A stretch of DNA of 64,000 bases from Sclerurus mexicanus (Eukaryota; Chordata; Aves; Passeriformes; Furnariidae), in assembly GCA_013396755.1 (NCBI GenBank), contig VWZF01006833.1, forward strand, positions 730,521-794,520, given 5' to 3'. The notes under the pieces are model-generated. The model searched no databases, was not told where the DNA came from, and was given only the letters and a program-made list of their open reading frames with translations. Of the stretch, positions 36,366 to 48,830 are shown one piece after another. Every line of letters begins with the position of its first letter. The stretch's first letter is position 1. The position numbers and the translations under genes are program-made.

Positions 36366-39300
36366 CATCTCAGAAGGGTTACAGAGCTCTTCTTAGCCTG
36401 TTGAAAACTTGTGGGATCAGGCCAGCGATAAGAACATTAAGAGAAGGACAGGAAATATTAACTTGGCACACAGCTACACTAAGGAATGAACTAATGCTTC
36501 CAAACTGGGCCCAGCTCCTCTATATGCACCTCAGAGAATGGGCAAAGTCCATTTCTGATTGTGCATGTCTATATGGAGGTATATTTCAAGATGATTCTGG
36601 GTAGGGAAAGGAGTAAATAGAAATACAAATACATTTCTGCTCAGTCATTCAGCATAACTCACTTCCTTGGCCCAAGTTACCTAAAGGTTAAGCTCAGAAC
36701 AACATTGCAGAGCCCTGCATTCCTACCAAGTTCATGGTAAAACCATTACTTTTTAGATATAAACTGCCTACTTCACTCGTATTTAAATACTAATGCACTT
36801 TTTTCTTTTTTTTTTTTTCTTTATTTTAACTAATAATATTCCACCTGTGCCTTCTGGTATTGGCACCTACACTAATGTATGATAGAATTCTGCTGGGCTA
36901 CATACAAAGACCTTCAAAACATTAATTTTGTGACGTGTTTTTCTGTTGGTTAGATTTTTGAGGTTTGTTTTTTTTGAAATTTTTTGTTGGTTTGTTTGTT
37001 TTTAGAATAGTTACCTTCAAATAGTACATTGTGAAAATAGAGACTGTGAAAAGTGGTTTTCCTTTTACGAACTTCAAACATGTGGCAGTGATCAAATGGG
37101 TACAGCTGTCCTTTAAGGACATTGGCAATTATTGTCATCATACCTCCTGTTAGGCAGTCCAAATTGCTTAAAACTTTGATAATGATTACTTGACTGCATT
37201 TAAATGAAGGTCGTTTACCCTTCCATTCCCTACTTACATAGCATCCTTCGTGCAACACGCCTCAAGGCCCTTTCCAAAGAACACTAATCAGTACACAAAA
37301 TTATATTGAAGCAAATAACCTTGTCACAAATTCCATTACACAGTAAAAGCTAAATAAAAAATAATAGCTTTCCTGTCTATATTTAAAAATATATATCCAC
37401 TTAGTGTCAAGCTTTTCAAGTAGAAGAGAATGCCACAGAAGAGCACAGATCGTACTGCACAGCAAGGAAATGAAAAGTAAACTATTGCTACAACACACTT
37501 GACCCATACTTGCACTACCTTAGCAATACAATGGCCAATTGCAAAAGTCAGTTTTCTTAAAATACTGCCTCATTTTAAATTCAAAAATTTTCAGTGGGAA
37601 TTTCAAAGGAACAGCTGAAGCCATGGCCAAGAGGGCCAACCAGCCAGTGGAACAGAAATGGTCCTGTCTTGCAATAACTGTTTGAAGGTTTGAGTGAGGC
37701 AAGACTGGCATCAATCTGTCATTTACTTAAAAGAGAACTGCAACTGTTTTGCTCAGCTTGCCAGTTCAAAATGGAAGGTTTTCTTCCCATAAATAAAGGT
37801 AATTCCTTCTTATCTATGTACACATACAACCTCCAACACTAGCTCAGACAAGTGAATGTACTTCCCTTGCCTGCACATCTAGACAGGAGGAAAGATGAGT
37901 GATAATGTCACTCCCATTTCACACTGGCCTTGTTGGCTACTTACTGGTAACACCAACTGTAAATACAGCAGACTCCACAAAATCCAGCAGGCTCTCTGAG
38001 TTGCTACAAATTGACACAGAGAGTAAAAAAACCAAGTAAAAACAGCCTGGAAATTACCTTTCCTCAACCAAACCAGTGATTTGATCCCCCTTAATGGCAA
38101 ACTCAGGCCTTGTCACAAGTCTGGCACACAACAGAAACTGCAGAAAAATGTACACACAAGAAGCTAAAATAACAAAGATCTTAGTTCAAGGGTAGAAGTA
38201 GCATTGCATTTACAGTATTATCTGTGCTGCAGAATATCACACAGACACCGCGAAAAGCCAGCGATTGCTCTTGCAGATATGTTCTGTGGTAGTTTCTCAT
38301 CTGAAAAACCAGAAACAAAATGAAAACAACTGCAACCCTTCTGAAGAGAGAAAACATCGGGAAAAAAAATCAGAGGGCAAGAGTCACTCCATAGTCTATC
38401 TAGTTTAACTCCTTTTTTGTTTGACAGAAATAAAACAGGAAAGGGGAAAAAAAAGAAAGATTAAATGCAGGGGGAAGCAACAAAGATGTCCAGAAATAAG
38501 ACAGACTCACTTAAAGCTCTTAGCCAGCCGTATTGATGATTTTAGCTTGAAGAAGCTGAGAAAATAAAATACAAATTAAAAAAGAGAAAAAGAACATTTG
38601 GAAAACTAATTTTAAAATTAGAGACAAAACAACTGAAATACAAATAAATAAAACTCTTACTGCACAGTAAACCGCAAGATGCCTGTGCTTAAAGTGATGA
38701 AACAGTATTTGTTCAGAGAGTCCAGGCTGCCAACATTTAAACAGATTTTGGCATACTATGTGGTGATCTTTTCACATACAAAAACAAACAGATTTTTCTT
38801 GTGGAAGCTACAAACCTCTTCTGCATTTTCAACTGAAATGATTTATTGGCCAACTGACACTTCTTGAATTAATTCTTCTTCAAGTATAACCTAGGAAATT
38901 CCATCTCCTATCAGTTATGTCAAATTTGACAGCCTCAGGTGAAATTTCTCCTTTCTTAATTATTTTATTATCCCATTAATTCTCTGAATCCATTAGTAAC
39001 ATTCCCATGTCCCCCTCTGAAGAATTTCTCTCCTTTCTTGATGGCTATACTTTTGAAGAACCCCAAATAAACAATGTTCTCCCTGGACAATCTCTTTGCT
39101 ATACTAAATATGTTTCTCTACCATCATTTCCCTTCAGAAACTAACTCGTGATTATGTATCAGTTTTTCTCCACCTTCGCGTTAGTGACAATTCCAGAAGG
39201 AACAAACAAAGTGATCCCTGCAGAGGCAGAGGTGTCTGACTTTCACTCCTATGTGCTATGATCATTACATACACATGCTTCCTCACCCCAAGCCAAGAGA

Positions 39301-39465
39301 GTACTTTTGAAAACTGTACCTTGTCAATCATATATTACCTGCCTATTGTTCCTCTATGACAATAAAAGGTGAAATGCACCATGTTGCAAATCTACAGATT
39401 GAAAAATCAGAGCGTGTTTTGGTGGCCATGCTGAAGGAAAGGACACAGTACAGATTCCGCTCTCA
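36366..39465. other. Intronic sequence, simple tracts only
   Basis: Contains a T run at 36801-36820 and a GTTTG/TTTG-rich tract at 36960-37003 (the A/C-only type on the opposite strand). Otherwise AT-rich sequence in which I recognise nothing. Confidence 0.45.
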
Positions 39466-39632
39466 AAACTGCTGGTTCCTGGGAGAGGCTGCCCAGGGAG
39501 GCCAGGGAACCTCCATTCCTGGAGACAGGACTCTCAACAGGACAAGACCCTCACTGACCTGCTGTAATTTAGAATTAGTCATGCTCTGAGCAAAAGTTTG
39601 GGGTCCCTTCTGACCTATCTTGCTCTCTGTGA
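39466..39632 (+). mobile_element. CR1 LINE 3' end fragment
   Basis: GAGAGGCTGCCCAGGGAGGC, CTCCATTCCTGGAGAC, ACCTGCTGTAATTTAGAATT and GGGGTCCCTTCTGACCTA appear in the order found in the CR1 3' UTR, ending in a decayed tail near CTCTGTGAATC. It belongs to a different CR1 subfamily from the copy at 22 kb. Antisense to FIGN; small internal gaps are visible. Confidence 0.85.
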
Positions 39633-42245
39633 ATCACTTAAGAATAATTGTTCATTCCAGAAATGCAGTATAGTACCTCAAATCAGCTGTGTGCTGAATT
39701 CGCCATTAGATCTTGTGCTGTGCTTTTTTCCCCCTTACAGTTTGATACCAGATGCGAGATGTACAAAGACTGGATCTCTTCTCCCAGCAGTATTGTCAGG
39801 AGATTAAGGGGACTATTCAGCTTCTCTTAGACTGTAGCCATTTTTACAAATTGTGAGAACAGAGAAGAGGGCTGGATCACACTGAAACAAGAAGACTACC
39901 TCAAGGCAACATATAAGACTATCATCATTACAGTGGCTATTACCTGAAATGGGATAAAACATGAAAATATCCATTGTTTTGGATAATTCCAGAAGGATAA
40001 CAGTCAACAAAGCCAAATATAATGTCACCACCTTTGCCAAATGATCCAAGGTTTTTCTGGAACACAGGTTTTGGTAGGTTTAGAGAGGGTATTAGATACC
40101 TTAGAATACCAGAATACCTCCCAGCACTCCCTTTCAGCACTGCAGGCAAAATGGACCCTCCCTTGTCCCAGTCAATACACAACCTAGAAATACTGCTGTC
40201 AGTCTAGAAATGACTGAATTTTCCCTACTTCTGCTAAATTTTCTCAAAAATACCCTTATTTCTGCTGACTGAATTGGAAGATCATACACTTCATCTTCTT
40301 CAAGACCTCCATGTCCTTTTTCTGCTCAGTTACGACAAATCATCAAACCACTCTAATACTGTTTCCTAGTGACAAGGAGCAAGTCAGTGCTTTTGGGGAC
40401 AGTCCCTGCTCACAGCAGTATAAAGATGATTTTAGACACAACTGGAAATGGCAGGGTCCCTTTGGGGCTGGCTTTCACCAGCCTGGTATCTAATACACAA
40501 TAAAAATGCTAAGAGCTCCAAGTGTAGTATGTTTGAATAAAAAGAAAAAGAATAAGAAATAAATCTATTAATGGCAGCACAATGAAAACAAAAAACCCTC
40601 TCAAAAATAACTAGTAAATCAATTAAGCACAAAATCTGAGAGAACGAAGAGGTGCTCAAGGCTACCAAGTGCCTAATCCTAGAGAGTTCACTCTTCAAGA
40701 TATTGAACATCACAGCACTGACTTGGCAAAATAAGTATATAAATCACTGCAAAACCTTGTTTGTTTTCCAGTAGGAAAATGCCTACCCTGAAGTTAAATT
40801 GGAATTTCTTGAATTTGGGTTTAGCAATCAAGACATCAGCTTGCCAACCTGACTCTTTTAAAATGCTTTTCCTTAGAAAAGATTCATATTGGTAGAGTCT
40901 TCCACCATGGCATTTTCTCTGGAACTAATTAAAGGAGAATATTTTTCATAATCATGTTTTTAAAAGCTGATATTCAAAAATTGCAGAGATACAATTAGTT
41001 TTTAGAACTTTAGGCCAGGCTGTCAGAATAATACAACACTGGAAATTTCAACTTGTGTTGAAAATACACTAAAAAATGAACTGATAACAGGCCTCAAAAG
41101 GAGGCCAACATTCTACCATTGCTTGAAATTTTTTAATATTTCTAGACAAGGAATTAATTTTTAAAATAAAAATTATTTATAAAGGAAACACTGTCATATG
41201 TCATTCAACTCTTGAATATTATCCACTCAGGAAGAAAAAAAAGTAATGTAAAGTTTTATGGTTGAGAATGCAGTGATTATTTTGATTATCTGATAATCAC
41301 AGGTTTTGATTATTTGACAATTGCAGAAGTAGGCAGGTTTATTTTTTAGTTTGCTACAAATGTGATATATATATTACTGTCTCTGCTACAAAAGCTCCTG
41401 ACTAAAGATTACACATAATTCTCACAGTATCATATTCATTGTTGTACAATGTTGTATATCAACCATTATGCCTCTCAGCTGCTATCAAATGATAGATACT
41501 CTGTCTTAAAGGTGGTCACCACAATGATGCCACTTCTGGAGTAGTGACATGTGCTATTAACACATGGCAGATTATGACCCCTGTGCAGAAGAGTGCTGTC
41601 TTATCTAAAAGTACTACTGAAGAAATACAGGTGATCTTCAGTAAAAGACAAACCTGGCATCTTCATGACAGAAATAAACGAACTCTCTAACTCCGAACTA
41701 TGAATGTTTAAAACTATAACTACTTATGATCTCACATATTTAAAAGCTTATATATGGAGTAGCAAGGTAACCTTACTACACTGTCTGGAGAATTGGTTTA
41801 AGATAGCTCAGTGGGACTTAGAGCATCTAGACATAAACTGACTGAACTGTTAACCTGAAAGTAACCATTCGGTATTGCCCTAGAATTAATTAGTTCCACT
41901 TTAACATGGAAAAGGGTTTCAGTGGGAAAAGTGCCAGAATAAGAACCATCAAAACAGACCTCTGGTAATCACCAGAGAGCATGAGTACTAATCTATCTGA
42001 TTAATCTGTTGAGCTGTAAGAGTTCCTCAGGGCAGTGTGATGAGTTGGCGAATGAACCTGGTGTCATCTTTCTGGCCCCTTCTCCAGAAGGATATAGGTC
42101 TGTACAAGGCAACAGCAGTGCTTCTTATTTTCCCTGAACTGGAGAAAGAAGCTGGATACTTCTCCAGACCCACTAGATGTTATCTTTGCTGAAAATTTTG
42201 TAATGCTTTCACCAGAACCATAGTGTCATTGGCAACATTAATAAC
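39633..42245. other. Intronic sequence, nothing firmly recognised
   Basis: AT-rich sequence. It contains a short dyad at 41284-41298 and a tRNA D-arm/A-box-like string at 41804-41825. No intact RNA gene. Confidence 0.4.
41284..41298. promoter_or_regulatory. GATTATC dyad with GATA core
   Basis: GATTATCTGATAATC is a 7 bp inverted repeat around a single T, and holds overlapping GATA-type cores on both strands. A further GATTAT follows at 41308. Function is inferred only. Confidence 0.25.
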
Positions 42246-42810
42246 AGAGTCACAGAAAGGCTTGGGTTGGAAGAGGCCATAAAGATCATCTAGTTCCGAC
42301 TCCTCTGCCATAGACATGCCATGCCTTTCCACTAGAGCAGATGCTCAAAGCCTCATCCAAGTTGCCCTTGAACACTTCCAAGGATGGGGCATCCACAACT
42401 TCTCTAGACAACCTGTTCCAGTGTCATAGCACCCTCACAGTAAAGAATTTCTTCCTAATACCTAATCTAAACTTGCTCTCTTTCACTTTGAAACCATTCC
42501 CCCTTGTCCTATCACTACAGACCCTTGTAAAAAGTCCTTCTATTGCTTTCTTGTAGGCCCCAAGAAGATACTCTAAGGTCTATCTGGAAGATACTCTAAG
42601 GTCTCCGTGGAACCCTGTCTTCTTCAGGATGCCTCTTAGCCTGTCTCCATAGGAGAGGTGCTTTAGCTCCTGATCACCTTCGCAGCTCTCTTCTGGACTC
42701 ACTCCAACAGGTCCACAGGAGGCCCCAGAGCTGAAAACACGTCTCCAGGTGGGGCATCATGAGCCCCAGAGTAGAGAGGCACAACCACCTCCCTTGACCT
42801 GATGGTCACA
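42246..42810 (-). mobile_element. CR1 LINE, 565 bp 5'-truncated 3' end
   Basis: On the plus strand it starts GAGTCACAGAAAGGCTTGGG and runs through GAACACTTCCAAGGATGGGG, CTAATCTAAACTTGCTCTCT, CCATTCCCCCTTGTCCTATC, GATGCCTCTTAGCCTGTCTC and CTCTCTTCTGGACTCACTCC to CCTCCCTTGACCTGATGGTC. This is the antisense of the CR1 3' region. It is the longest young copy in the window and carries an internal 23 bp tandem duplication. It lies in the FIGN sense direction. Confidence 0.93.
42565..42604. repeat. 23 bp tandem duplication inside CR1
   Basis: AAGATACTCTAAGGTCT occurs at 42565-42581 and 42588-42604 with a 23 bp period; the six-base spacer differs after the second copy. It arose after or during insertion of the surrounding CR1. 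Confidence 0.85.
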
Positions 42811-45800
42811 TTCAGTAGGGACTGAAGCACTAGAGAGGAATAGTCTGCAATGATACAATACTAGAGCTATTATGGAAGCCAATTCTGATATAAAATTAAA
42901 ATATATTCTGGTAACAAGGTGTGTCAGAAGTTGCCTTCCTGCTATGGAAGCAGCAGAGGATTTTGACAATCAGAGAAGAAAATCTATCGAATAAATATGA
43001 TCATCACCAATCATACAGTTACTGTCAGCCTTTTGCTACATTAAAGCAGGTGTGCTACATTAGTACGCCTTAAAACTTTTGTCTTCTGCTGGATATCTGA
43101 ATGTTTGGAACCACTAGGTTTCAGAGGAAATGGGATTTCACTGTATTTCAGAGAAAATTCCCTGACCACTCTTTCAAAGAGGATAAACACATTTATCTTT
43201 CGCTTCTGGTCCCTAAGAGAAAACTTATTAAAGCTATCTAAAACTGAGATGCTGGAGAAAGCATGATGGCAGAGACAACATTATCTGCCAACCTCCAGTA
43301 AGGATTTTGGTGGCTGAGCAAAAATGTCTATGGTATCAGTAACCACTTACAAGTATTTGGACTGACACCTATGGGTAAAAACTAAAACAAATGCCAGTTA
43401 TTGTCAAGGACAATCTATTCTTAAGAATTTCACAGACAAAATACGAGACAAAGGGAATAGACAATAAATTATGAACAAACTGAAATGGAGAAACTGGAAC
43501 AAAAATTTAACATATCAAAATATTCCAAGAAAAGACAAAATTATCCCAGTGACAGAGTTCAGAAAAGCTGCTGATGTTGAATCATCAGGAGTCATAATTT
43601 CATCTGCCCAGATTCCTGATGTAGGAAATGCTCGCACAGTTTCTGTCTTCTAAAAAGACAGTTATTTCCTACTGAGCTAAACAGAAACCTATCCTTTCTT
43701 AATGAGCTAGTCTCCACTTGGCAGCTGCATATGTGTAGAATTTCTAAAAAGAAACCAGGCCACCAAAGGAAGCATCTTTTGAGCATCTTTTCTTTTACTC
43801 ATTCACTTAATTTTCCTCTGTGCATCACACACTTTTTCCCTGTTCTATTGGCCAGCTCGGTTCTGGAATCACACTGGGAGTCAATCATTTTGCAGTCTCT
43901 GACCCAGACTATCGATTCAATGTTGTGACAGATGCCATTCAGTTATAATCAGTAACCAAGCCCTAAAATTACCCAGTTTCATTCATTCACTCACAGACTA
44001 TGACTAAACAATTTCAATTTCTTTCATCAACTACACAGTAGCCATATCCTGCCAGAAAAAGTTAAAAAAAAAAATTAAGTTCAAATAGGCCTTTTGGAGC
44101 ATGGTAAGATCATGCTTTTCATCATGTTCCCCTCTGCAAAATAATAGTATGCACCCCTTTAATATCCTTCATTGAAAGACAGATTTAATATCTTTACCTA
44201 TAATTTTCAAATGGGTATACATGCCATTCTCTTAATCTTTCATAACAGAGTTGTTTCCTACTCCTTCTGATGTCTGTATACAGACACCAGACTCCCATGA
44301 AAATATCCCCACTGACGAATTCCAGTTTCACCTGATGTCACCTTTCATTACCACAGGCAATTTAAAGCTCAGGCAGACATAAAAGATTAAAAGTTACTTT
44401 AGAAAAGTTATTTCTCAGAAAAAGTCTAGGAAGAATTCATAAGTCTCCTCTCTACATTTATCAACCCCATCAGCAGTTATTCCAAAACTTCTTTTTTCTC
44501 ATTTATTTACTCTTGCATTAGTGATAAAAATAGCATCTACAAGCCTACAAGTCATAAAGAATCTTTTGGATAAATAAAAGGTGAATTCTGATGGAGCCAA
44601 TCCTCAAGCTTGGAAATGACAGGAATACAGGTAAAGAAATCAGTTTTATCCTCTCTTGCATGGCTATCCCATGTCTTGTCAACCCAATACAGAGAGGAAG
44701 AAGTAAAACCAGTATTTTCAACAGAGAGGAAAAGGAATCATCATCAGAGAGAGAACATTTAATAAAATACTTCAAAGAGAAATTATTTAAGTTACAGAAG
44801 AGCAAAAAAGATGCAAAGGCAAGCAATCCCAATAGCATGTTGGTTGATCTCAAAGCTTTTCTCTTGGCAGAGCATGATAAAAGAATGCACTGAGAACTAC
44901 TTTGCTATATACTGTTCAATCGTTCTATGCTTGTGTGATGAAAGCATGTACCTGATGGAATAAGTCCCAAGTCCAAGAGTTTTTACTGGACAATCTATAG
45001 ACCTGAATGATTAATTATTCTACCAATGAGCCAACAAGTCTGAAAGACTTGCTTTTTTGTGGAGGCTCAGCACAGGACAGGACACTGAACAGGCCACCAA
45101 TTACTGTCTGAAACAGTTATCATCCCAGCCACAAAGGACAATGAAAATAAGATCTTCCTTTGGCATAATGAGCAAAAGTATTACAAAGATATGTCTTGAA
45201 ATATAAACCATACATTTCACATGAAATGGTTCCTGTCTATTGTTAATGTCAAATGAAGAAAATCTAGGATGCGTTCTTCTTCCTCCCTAGAGGGGAATTC
45301 TATCAAACACATCAAATTAAAATCATGAGAATCTCATAGGTGGTAGAATGGGAAAAAAAGCTTCTAAGTTGAGAGAAACAATTCTGAAGGAGGAAAAAAG
45401 TAAGTTCCCTTACCCCAAGATGAATCCTTTAGTCTCTCTTCCTCAATTCCATCCTTCTTAAGATGAAGCTTGGAAGAAGAATCCATAGTTAGATGGATAG
45501 AAGTTACTCCAATCAATTAAAACTTATCTTTCAGCAAGAGAGTTAAAGGAAAGAGTAAAAAAGGTTTGAGATTGAGAGGAAAGTTAGTTTTATAGCAGTT
45601 GATCAAAAAGTTGAATCTAAACAACCTCTTCTCTCTCACTTTTATCAAAACATAATCTGAGGAATATTATAAATCTGGGACTTAAGGGAATTCTGAACCC
45701 TTGCTATGCCTAAACAATTTGTTTTATCTAACTGAGAAGCAGTAGAGTAAATCTTTTGTAGTAACTCATGTACTTTGCCTAAGGATTTGTAAAGTGGTCA

Positions 45801-46189
45801 TATTCAAATATGGAAAGCTTTTGACCAAGTTCTTTGGGATCCTTAGGGTTGGATAAAAGTCTAGAATGACAGTATTTAGCTAACATCTACAAAGAAGTTA
45901 TATGAAATGGCTGGGGGAAACTGAAGTTTATAGCAGGAAACATTTAGGACTTGGACACTATATGTGTCCAAGTCCCACATATGAGTCATCTCAAGCTGTC
46001 CTCTGGACAACTGATTAGTGCCATTCCACTACAGCACCAGCAAGTTGTAGGATACTTTATAGGTGCACCAAGCTGTTCCCAGTGCTATTGCCAAACACTG
46101 CAAGAATATTACCTTTGTGATGAAGTAAGTACTTAGGTGAATGGCTAGATATCACTAAAATCACACAACATATCAGAAATCTCATTCAG
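42811..46189. other. Intronic sequence, nothing firmly recognised
   Basis: AT-rich sequence. A 101-residue-scale open frame pair at 44545-44893 (both strands) has no domain. Near 45815-45845, AAAGCTTTTGACCAAGTTC recalls the LINE Lys-Ala-Phe-Asp segment, but nothing else supports a LINE there. Confidence 0.4.
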
Positions 46190-48830
46190 ACCAAGTGACA
46201 GAGATGTGGAAATCAGCAGGGGCAGAAATCAAGGAAAAATTAAAAAGAAAAGTGAAATACAGCAATAAGGGGAGAACTTCAATCCATGCCACTCCTAGCA
46301 TTTTTATGTCAGTGCCAGCAAGAGACGCTCAGAGCCTGGAGAGGGATTTCAGGTCAGCAGGAGAGCAGCAGAACAGCACAAAGGAATTACAGCCACTCCA
46401 GCCAATAAGTCAGCTTCATAGGGCACCCAGCTTAAATGCCCCTATCCAAATGCATGTAGAATGGGGAATAAATGAGAGGAGGTAGAGACATGCACACAGC
46501 TGCAGGGCTATGATCATATTGTTAGCACAGAGACGTGGTGGGATTGCTCCTGCGACTGGAATGTTGGAGTGGAAGGATACAGACTCTTTAGCAAGGACAG
46601 ACAGGGAAGATGAGGAGAGGATGTCACCCTCTATGCCAGTGACCAGCTGGAGAATGTGAAGGTCTGCCTGGGGATTGATGAAGAGCCAACTGACAGCTTA
46701 CGGGTCAGGATTAAAGAGAACAAGGACAGATGACATAGTGGGGGTCTGCTACAGGCTGCCCAACAAGGAAGACCAAGCAGATGAGGCCCTCTACAGACAC
46801 ATAGAAGGAGCCTCATGTTCCCAAGCCCTGGCCCTCATGGGGAACTTCAACCACCCTGATATCTGTTGGACACACAACACAGAAGGGTATAAGTGAGCCA
46901 GGATGTCCCTGGAATGCATTGATGATAACTTCCTTCCCCAAGAGATAGAGGATTCAACAAGGAGACATGCTACACTGGACCTTGTTTTCACCAGCAAGCA
47001 GGGGTTGACCAGGAATGTGAAGTTCAAGGGCAGCCTTCACTGTAGCATCTATGAAATGGTGGAGTTCAAGACCCTTAGGGAAGTGCAGAGGGCACACAGC
47101 AAGCTCACTAACCTGGACTTGAGGAGAGCAGACTTTGGCTTCTTCAGGCATCTTCATGAAGAGTACCACAGAATAAAGCCCTGAAGGGAAGATGTGCTGA
47201 ACAAAGCTCGTTAATATTCAAGGATCACTTCTTGCAAGCTCAGGAGCAATGCATCTCAACAAAGAGGAAGTCAGGCAAAAATGTCAGGAGGCCTGTGTGG
47301 ATGAACAAGGAGTTCCTGGACAAAGTTAAACACAGAAAGGAAGCCTACAGAGCCTACAGAAGCAAGAACAGGGAGCCTGGGAGAAATAGAGAGAAATTGT
47401 CTAATCAACCAAGGATCATGTTAGGAAAGCTAAAGCCCAACAGAATTAAGTCTGAGCAGCAATATCAAGGGCAACAAGAAAAGCTTCTATAGGTATGTTG
47501 GTGATAAAAGGAAGACTAGAAAAAAATGTGGGGCCTGTCTGGAAGGAAATGGGAGACTTGATTTTCTGAGACATGCCAGAGCTTGAGGTACTCAACAATT
47601 TCTTTGCCTCAGTCTTCACCAGCAAGTGCTCCAGCCCCACTGCCCAAGTCACAGAAAGCAAAGGCAGATGCTGTGAGAATGAAGAACCACCTGCTGAAGG
47701 AGATGATCAGGTTCAAGAACATCTAAAAAACTGGAGGTACACAAGTCCATGGGAACTGATGCAGAACATCTGCAGGTCCTCAGGAAAGAGGTAGATTAAG
47801 TTGCTAAGCCACTATTCATCATATTTTACAAGCTGTGGCATTCTGATGAAGCTCCTACTGTCTGGAAAAGGGGGAACATAATCCCCATTTTTAAAAAGGG
47901 GAAAAGGAAAACTCAGGGATTTATAGGCCAGTCATTCTCACCTCTGTTCCTGGCAAGATCTTGAAGCAGATCCTCCTGGAAACAAGGTTAAGGCATATGA
48001 AAAATAAGGAGTCAGCATGGCTTCACTAAAGGCAAATCATGCCTGACCATTCCGGTGGCCTTCAACGGGGTTACAGCACTGACGGATAAGGGAAGAGCAA
48101 TTGACTTTATCTACCTGACTTGTGCAAGGCATTTGGTACTCTCCTGCACAACACTGTTGACTCTAAACTGCAGAGGCATGAATTTGACAGGTGGACCACT
48201 AAGTGGATATGGAAGCAGTTGGATAGTTGCACTCAAAGATTTGTGGTCAAGGGCTCAATGTCCAAGTGGATACAGTGACAAGTGGTGTTCCTCAGGGGTT
48301 GGTATTAGGACCATCAGGGTTTAACATCTTTATCAGTGACAAGGACAGTGAGACTGAATGCACCCTCTGCAAGTTTGCCAGCACCAAGCTGTATGGTGCA
48401 GTTGAAATGCAGGAGGGAGGGGATGCCACCCAGAGAGACTTTGGCAGGCTTGAGAGGTGGGACCACACGAACCTCATGGAGTTCAAAAAGGCTGACTGCA
48501 AGGACCTACATGAGGGTTGCGGCAATCACAAGCACAAATACAGACTGGGTGGAGAATGGATTGAGAGCAAATAGAGGAGGAAGCCTTGGGAGTGTTGGTT
48601 GATGAGAATCATAGAATCATTTAGGTTGGAAAAGACCTCCAAGTTCAACCTCAATGTGGCAATGTACTCTTGCAGCTCATAAAGCCAACTGTGCTGCACC
48701 AAAAGCAGCATGGCCAGCAGGTAGAGGGAAGTGATTCTGCCCCTCTACTCTGCTCTTCTGAGGTCCACTTGGAGTACTGAATTCAGTTTTGGGGCCCACA
48801 ACACAAGAAAGATGTGGACCTGTTAGCAAA
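46190..48830 (+). mobile_element. CR1 LINE, internal 2.6 kb, inactive (EN and RT remnants)
   Basis: The block starts in the CR1 region just before ORF2, crosses the endonuclease and the reverse transcriptase, and stops near GATGTGGACCTGTTAG. The endonuclease parts are in several frames: VCYRLPNKEDQADEALYRH, MGNFNHPDICW (46837-46869) and GSLHCSIYEMVEF. In CR1 these read MGDFNHPDICW and a Ser-Asp-His-containing segment, so catalytic Asp and His positions are lost. The RT parts include GLVLGPSGFNIFISDKD and KFASTKL (48371-48390), where the Ala-Asp-Asp catalytic motif has lost both Asp (one codon changed, one deleted). Frames shift several times. The 5' truncation is usual for CR1, but the several hundred base 3' UTR is also missing. 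Antisense to FIGN. Confidence 0.93.
48607..48640 (-). mobile_element. 34 bp antisense CR1 3' terminus nested in the larger CR1
   Basis: Between GTTGATGAG and AAGTTCAACCTCAATGTGGC, which are contiguous in CR1, sit 34 extra bases starting AATCATAGAATCATTTAGG. These are the reverse complement of the CR1 3' terminus, including its ATTCTATG octamer tail. Either a second CR1 retroposed here with extreme 5' truncation, or a repair event templated from a CR1 tail. No target-site duplication is visible. Confidence 0.8.

Noticed and set aside
42246..42810. Open frame of 71 codons read as a gene
   Set aside because: It lies entirely in an antisense CR1 3' UTR.
44545..44893. Overlapping ~100-codon frames on both strands
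   Set aside because: No recognisable domain; the plus-strand frame is simply Lys/Glu-rich from purine-rich DNA.
45690..45850. AAAGCTTTTGACCAAGTTC as a LINE reverse transcriptase remnant
   Set aside because: A single short match to the Lys-Ala-Phe-Asp segment, without other ordered RT landmarks, is insufficient.
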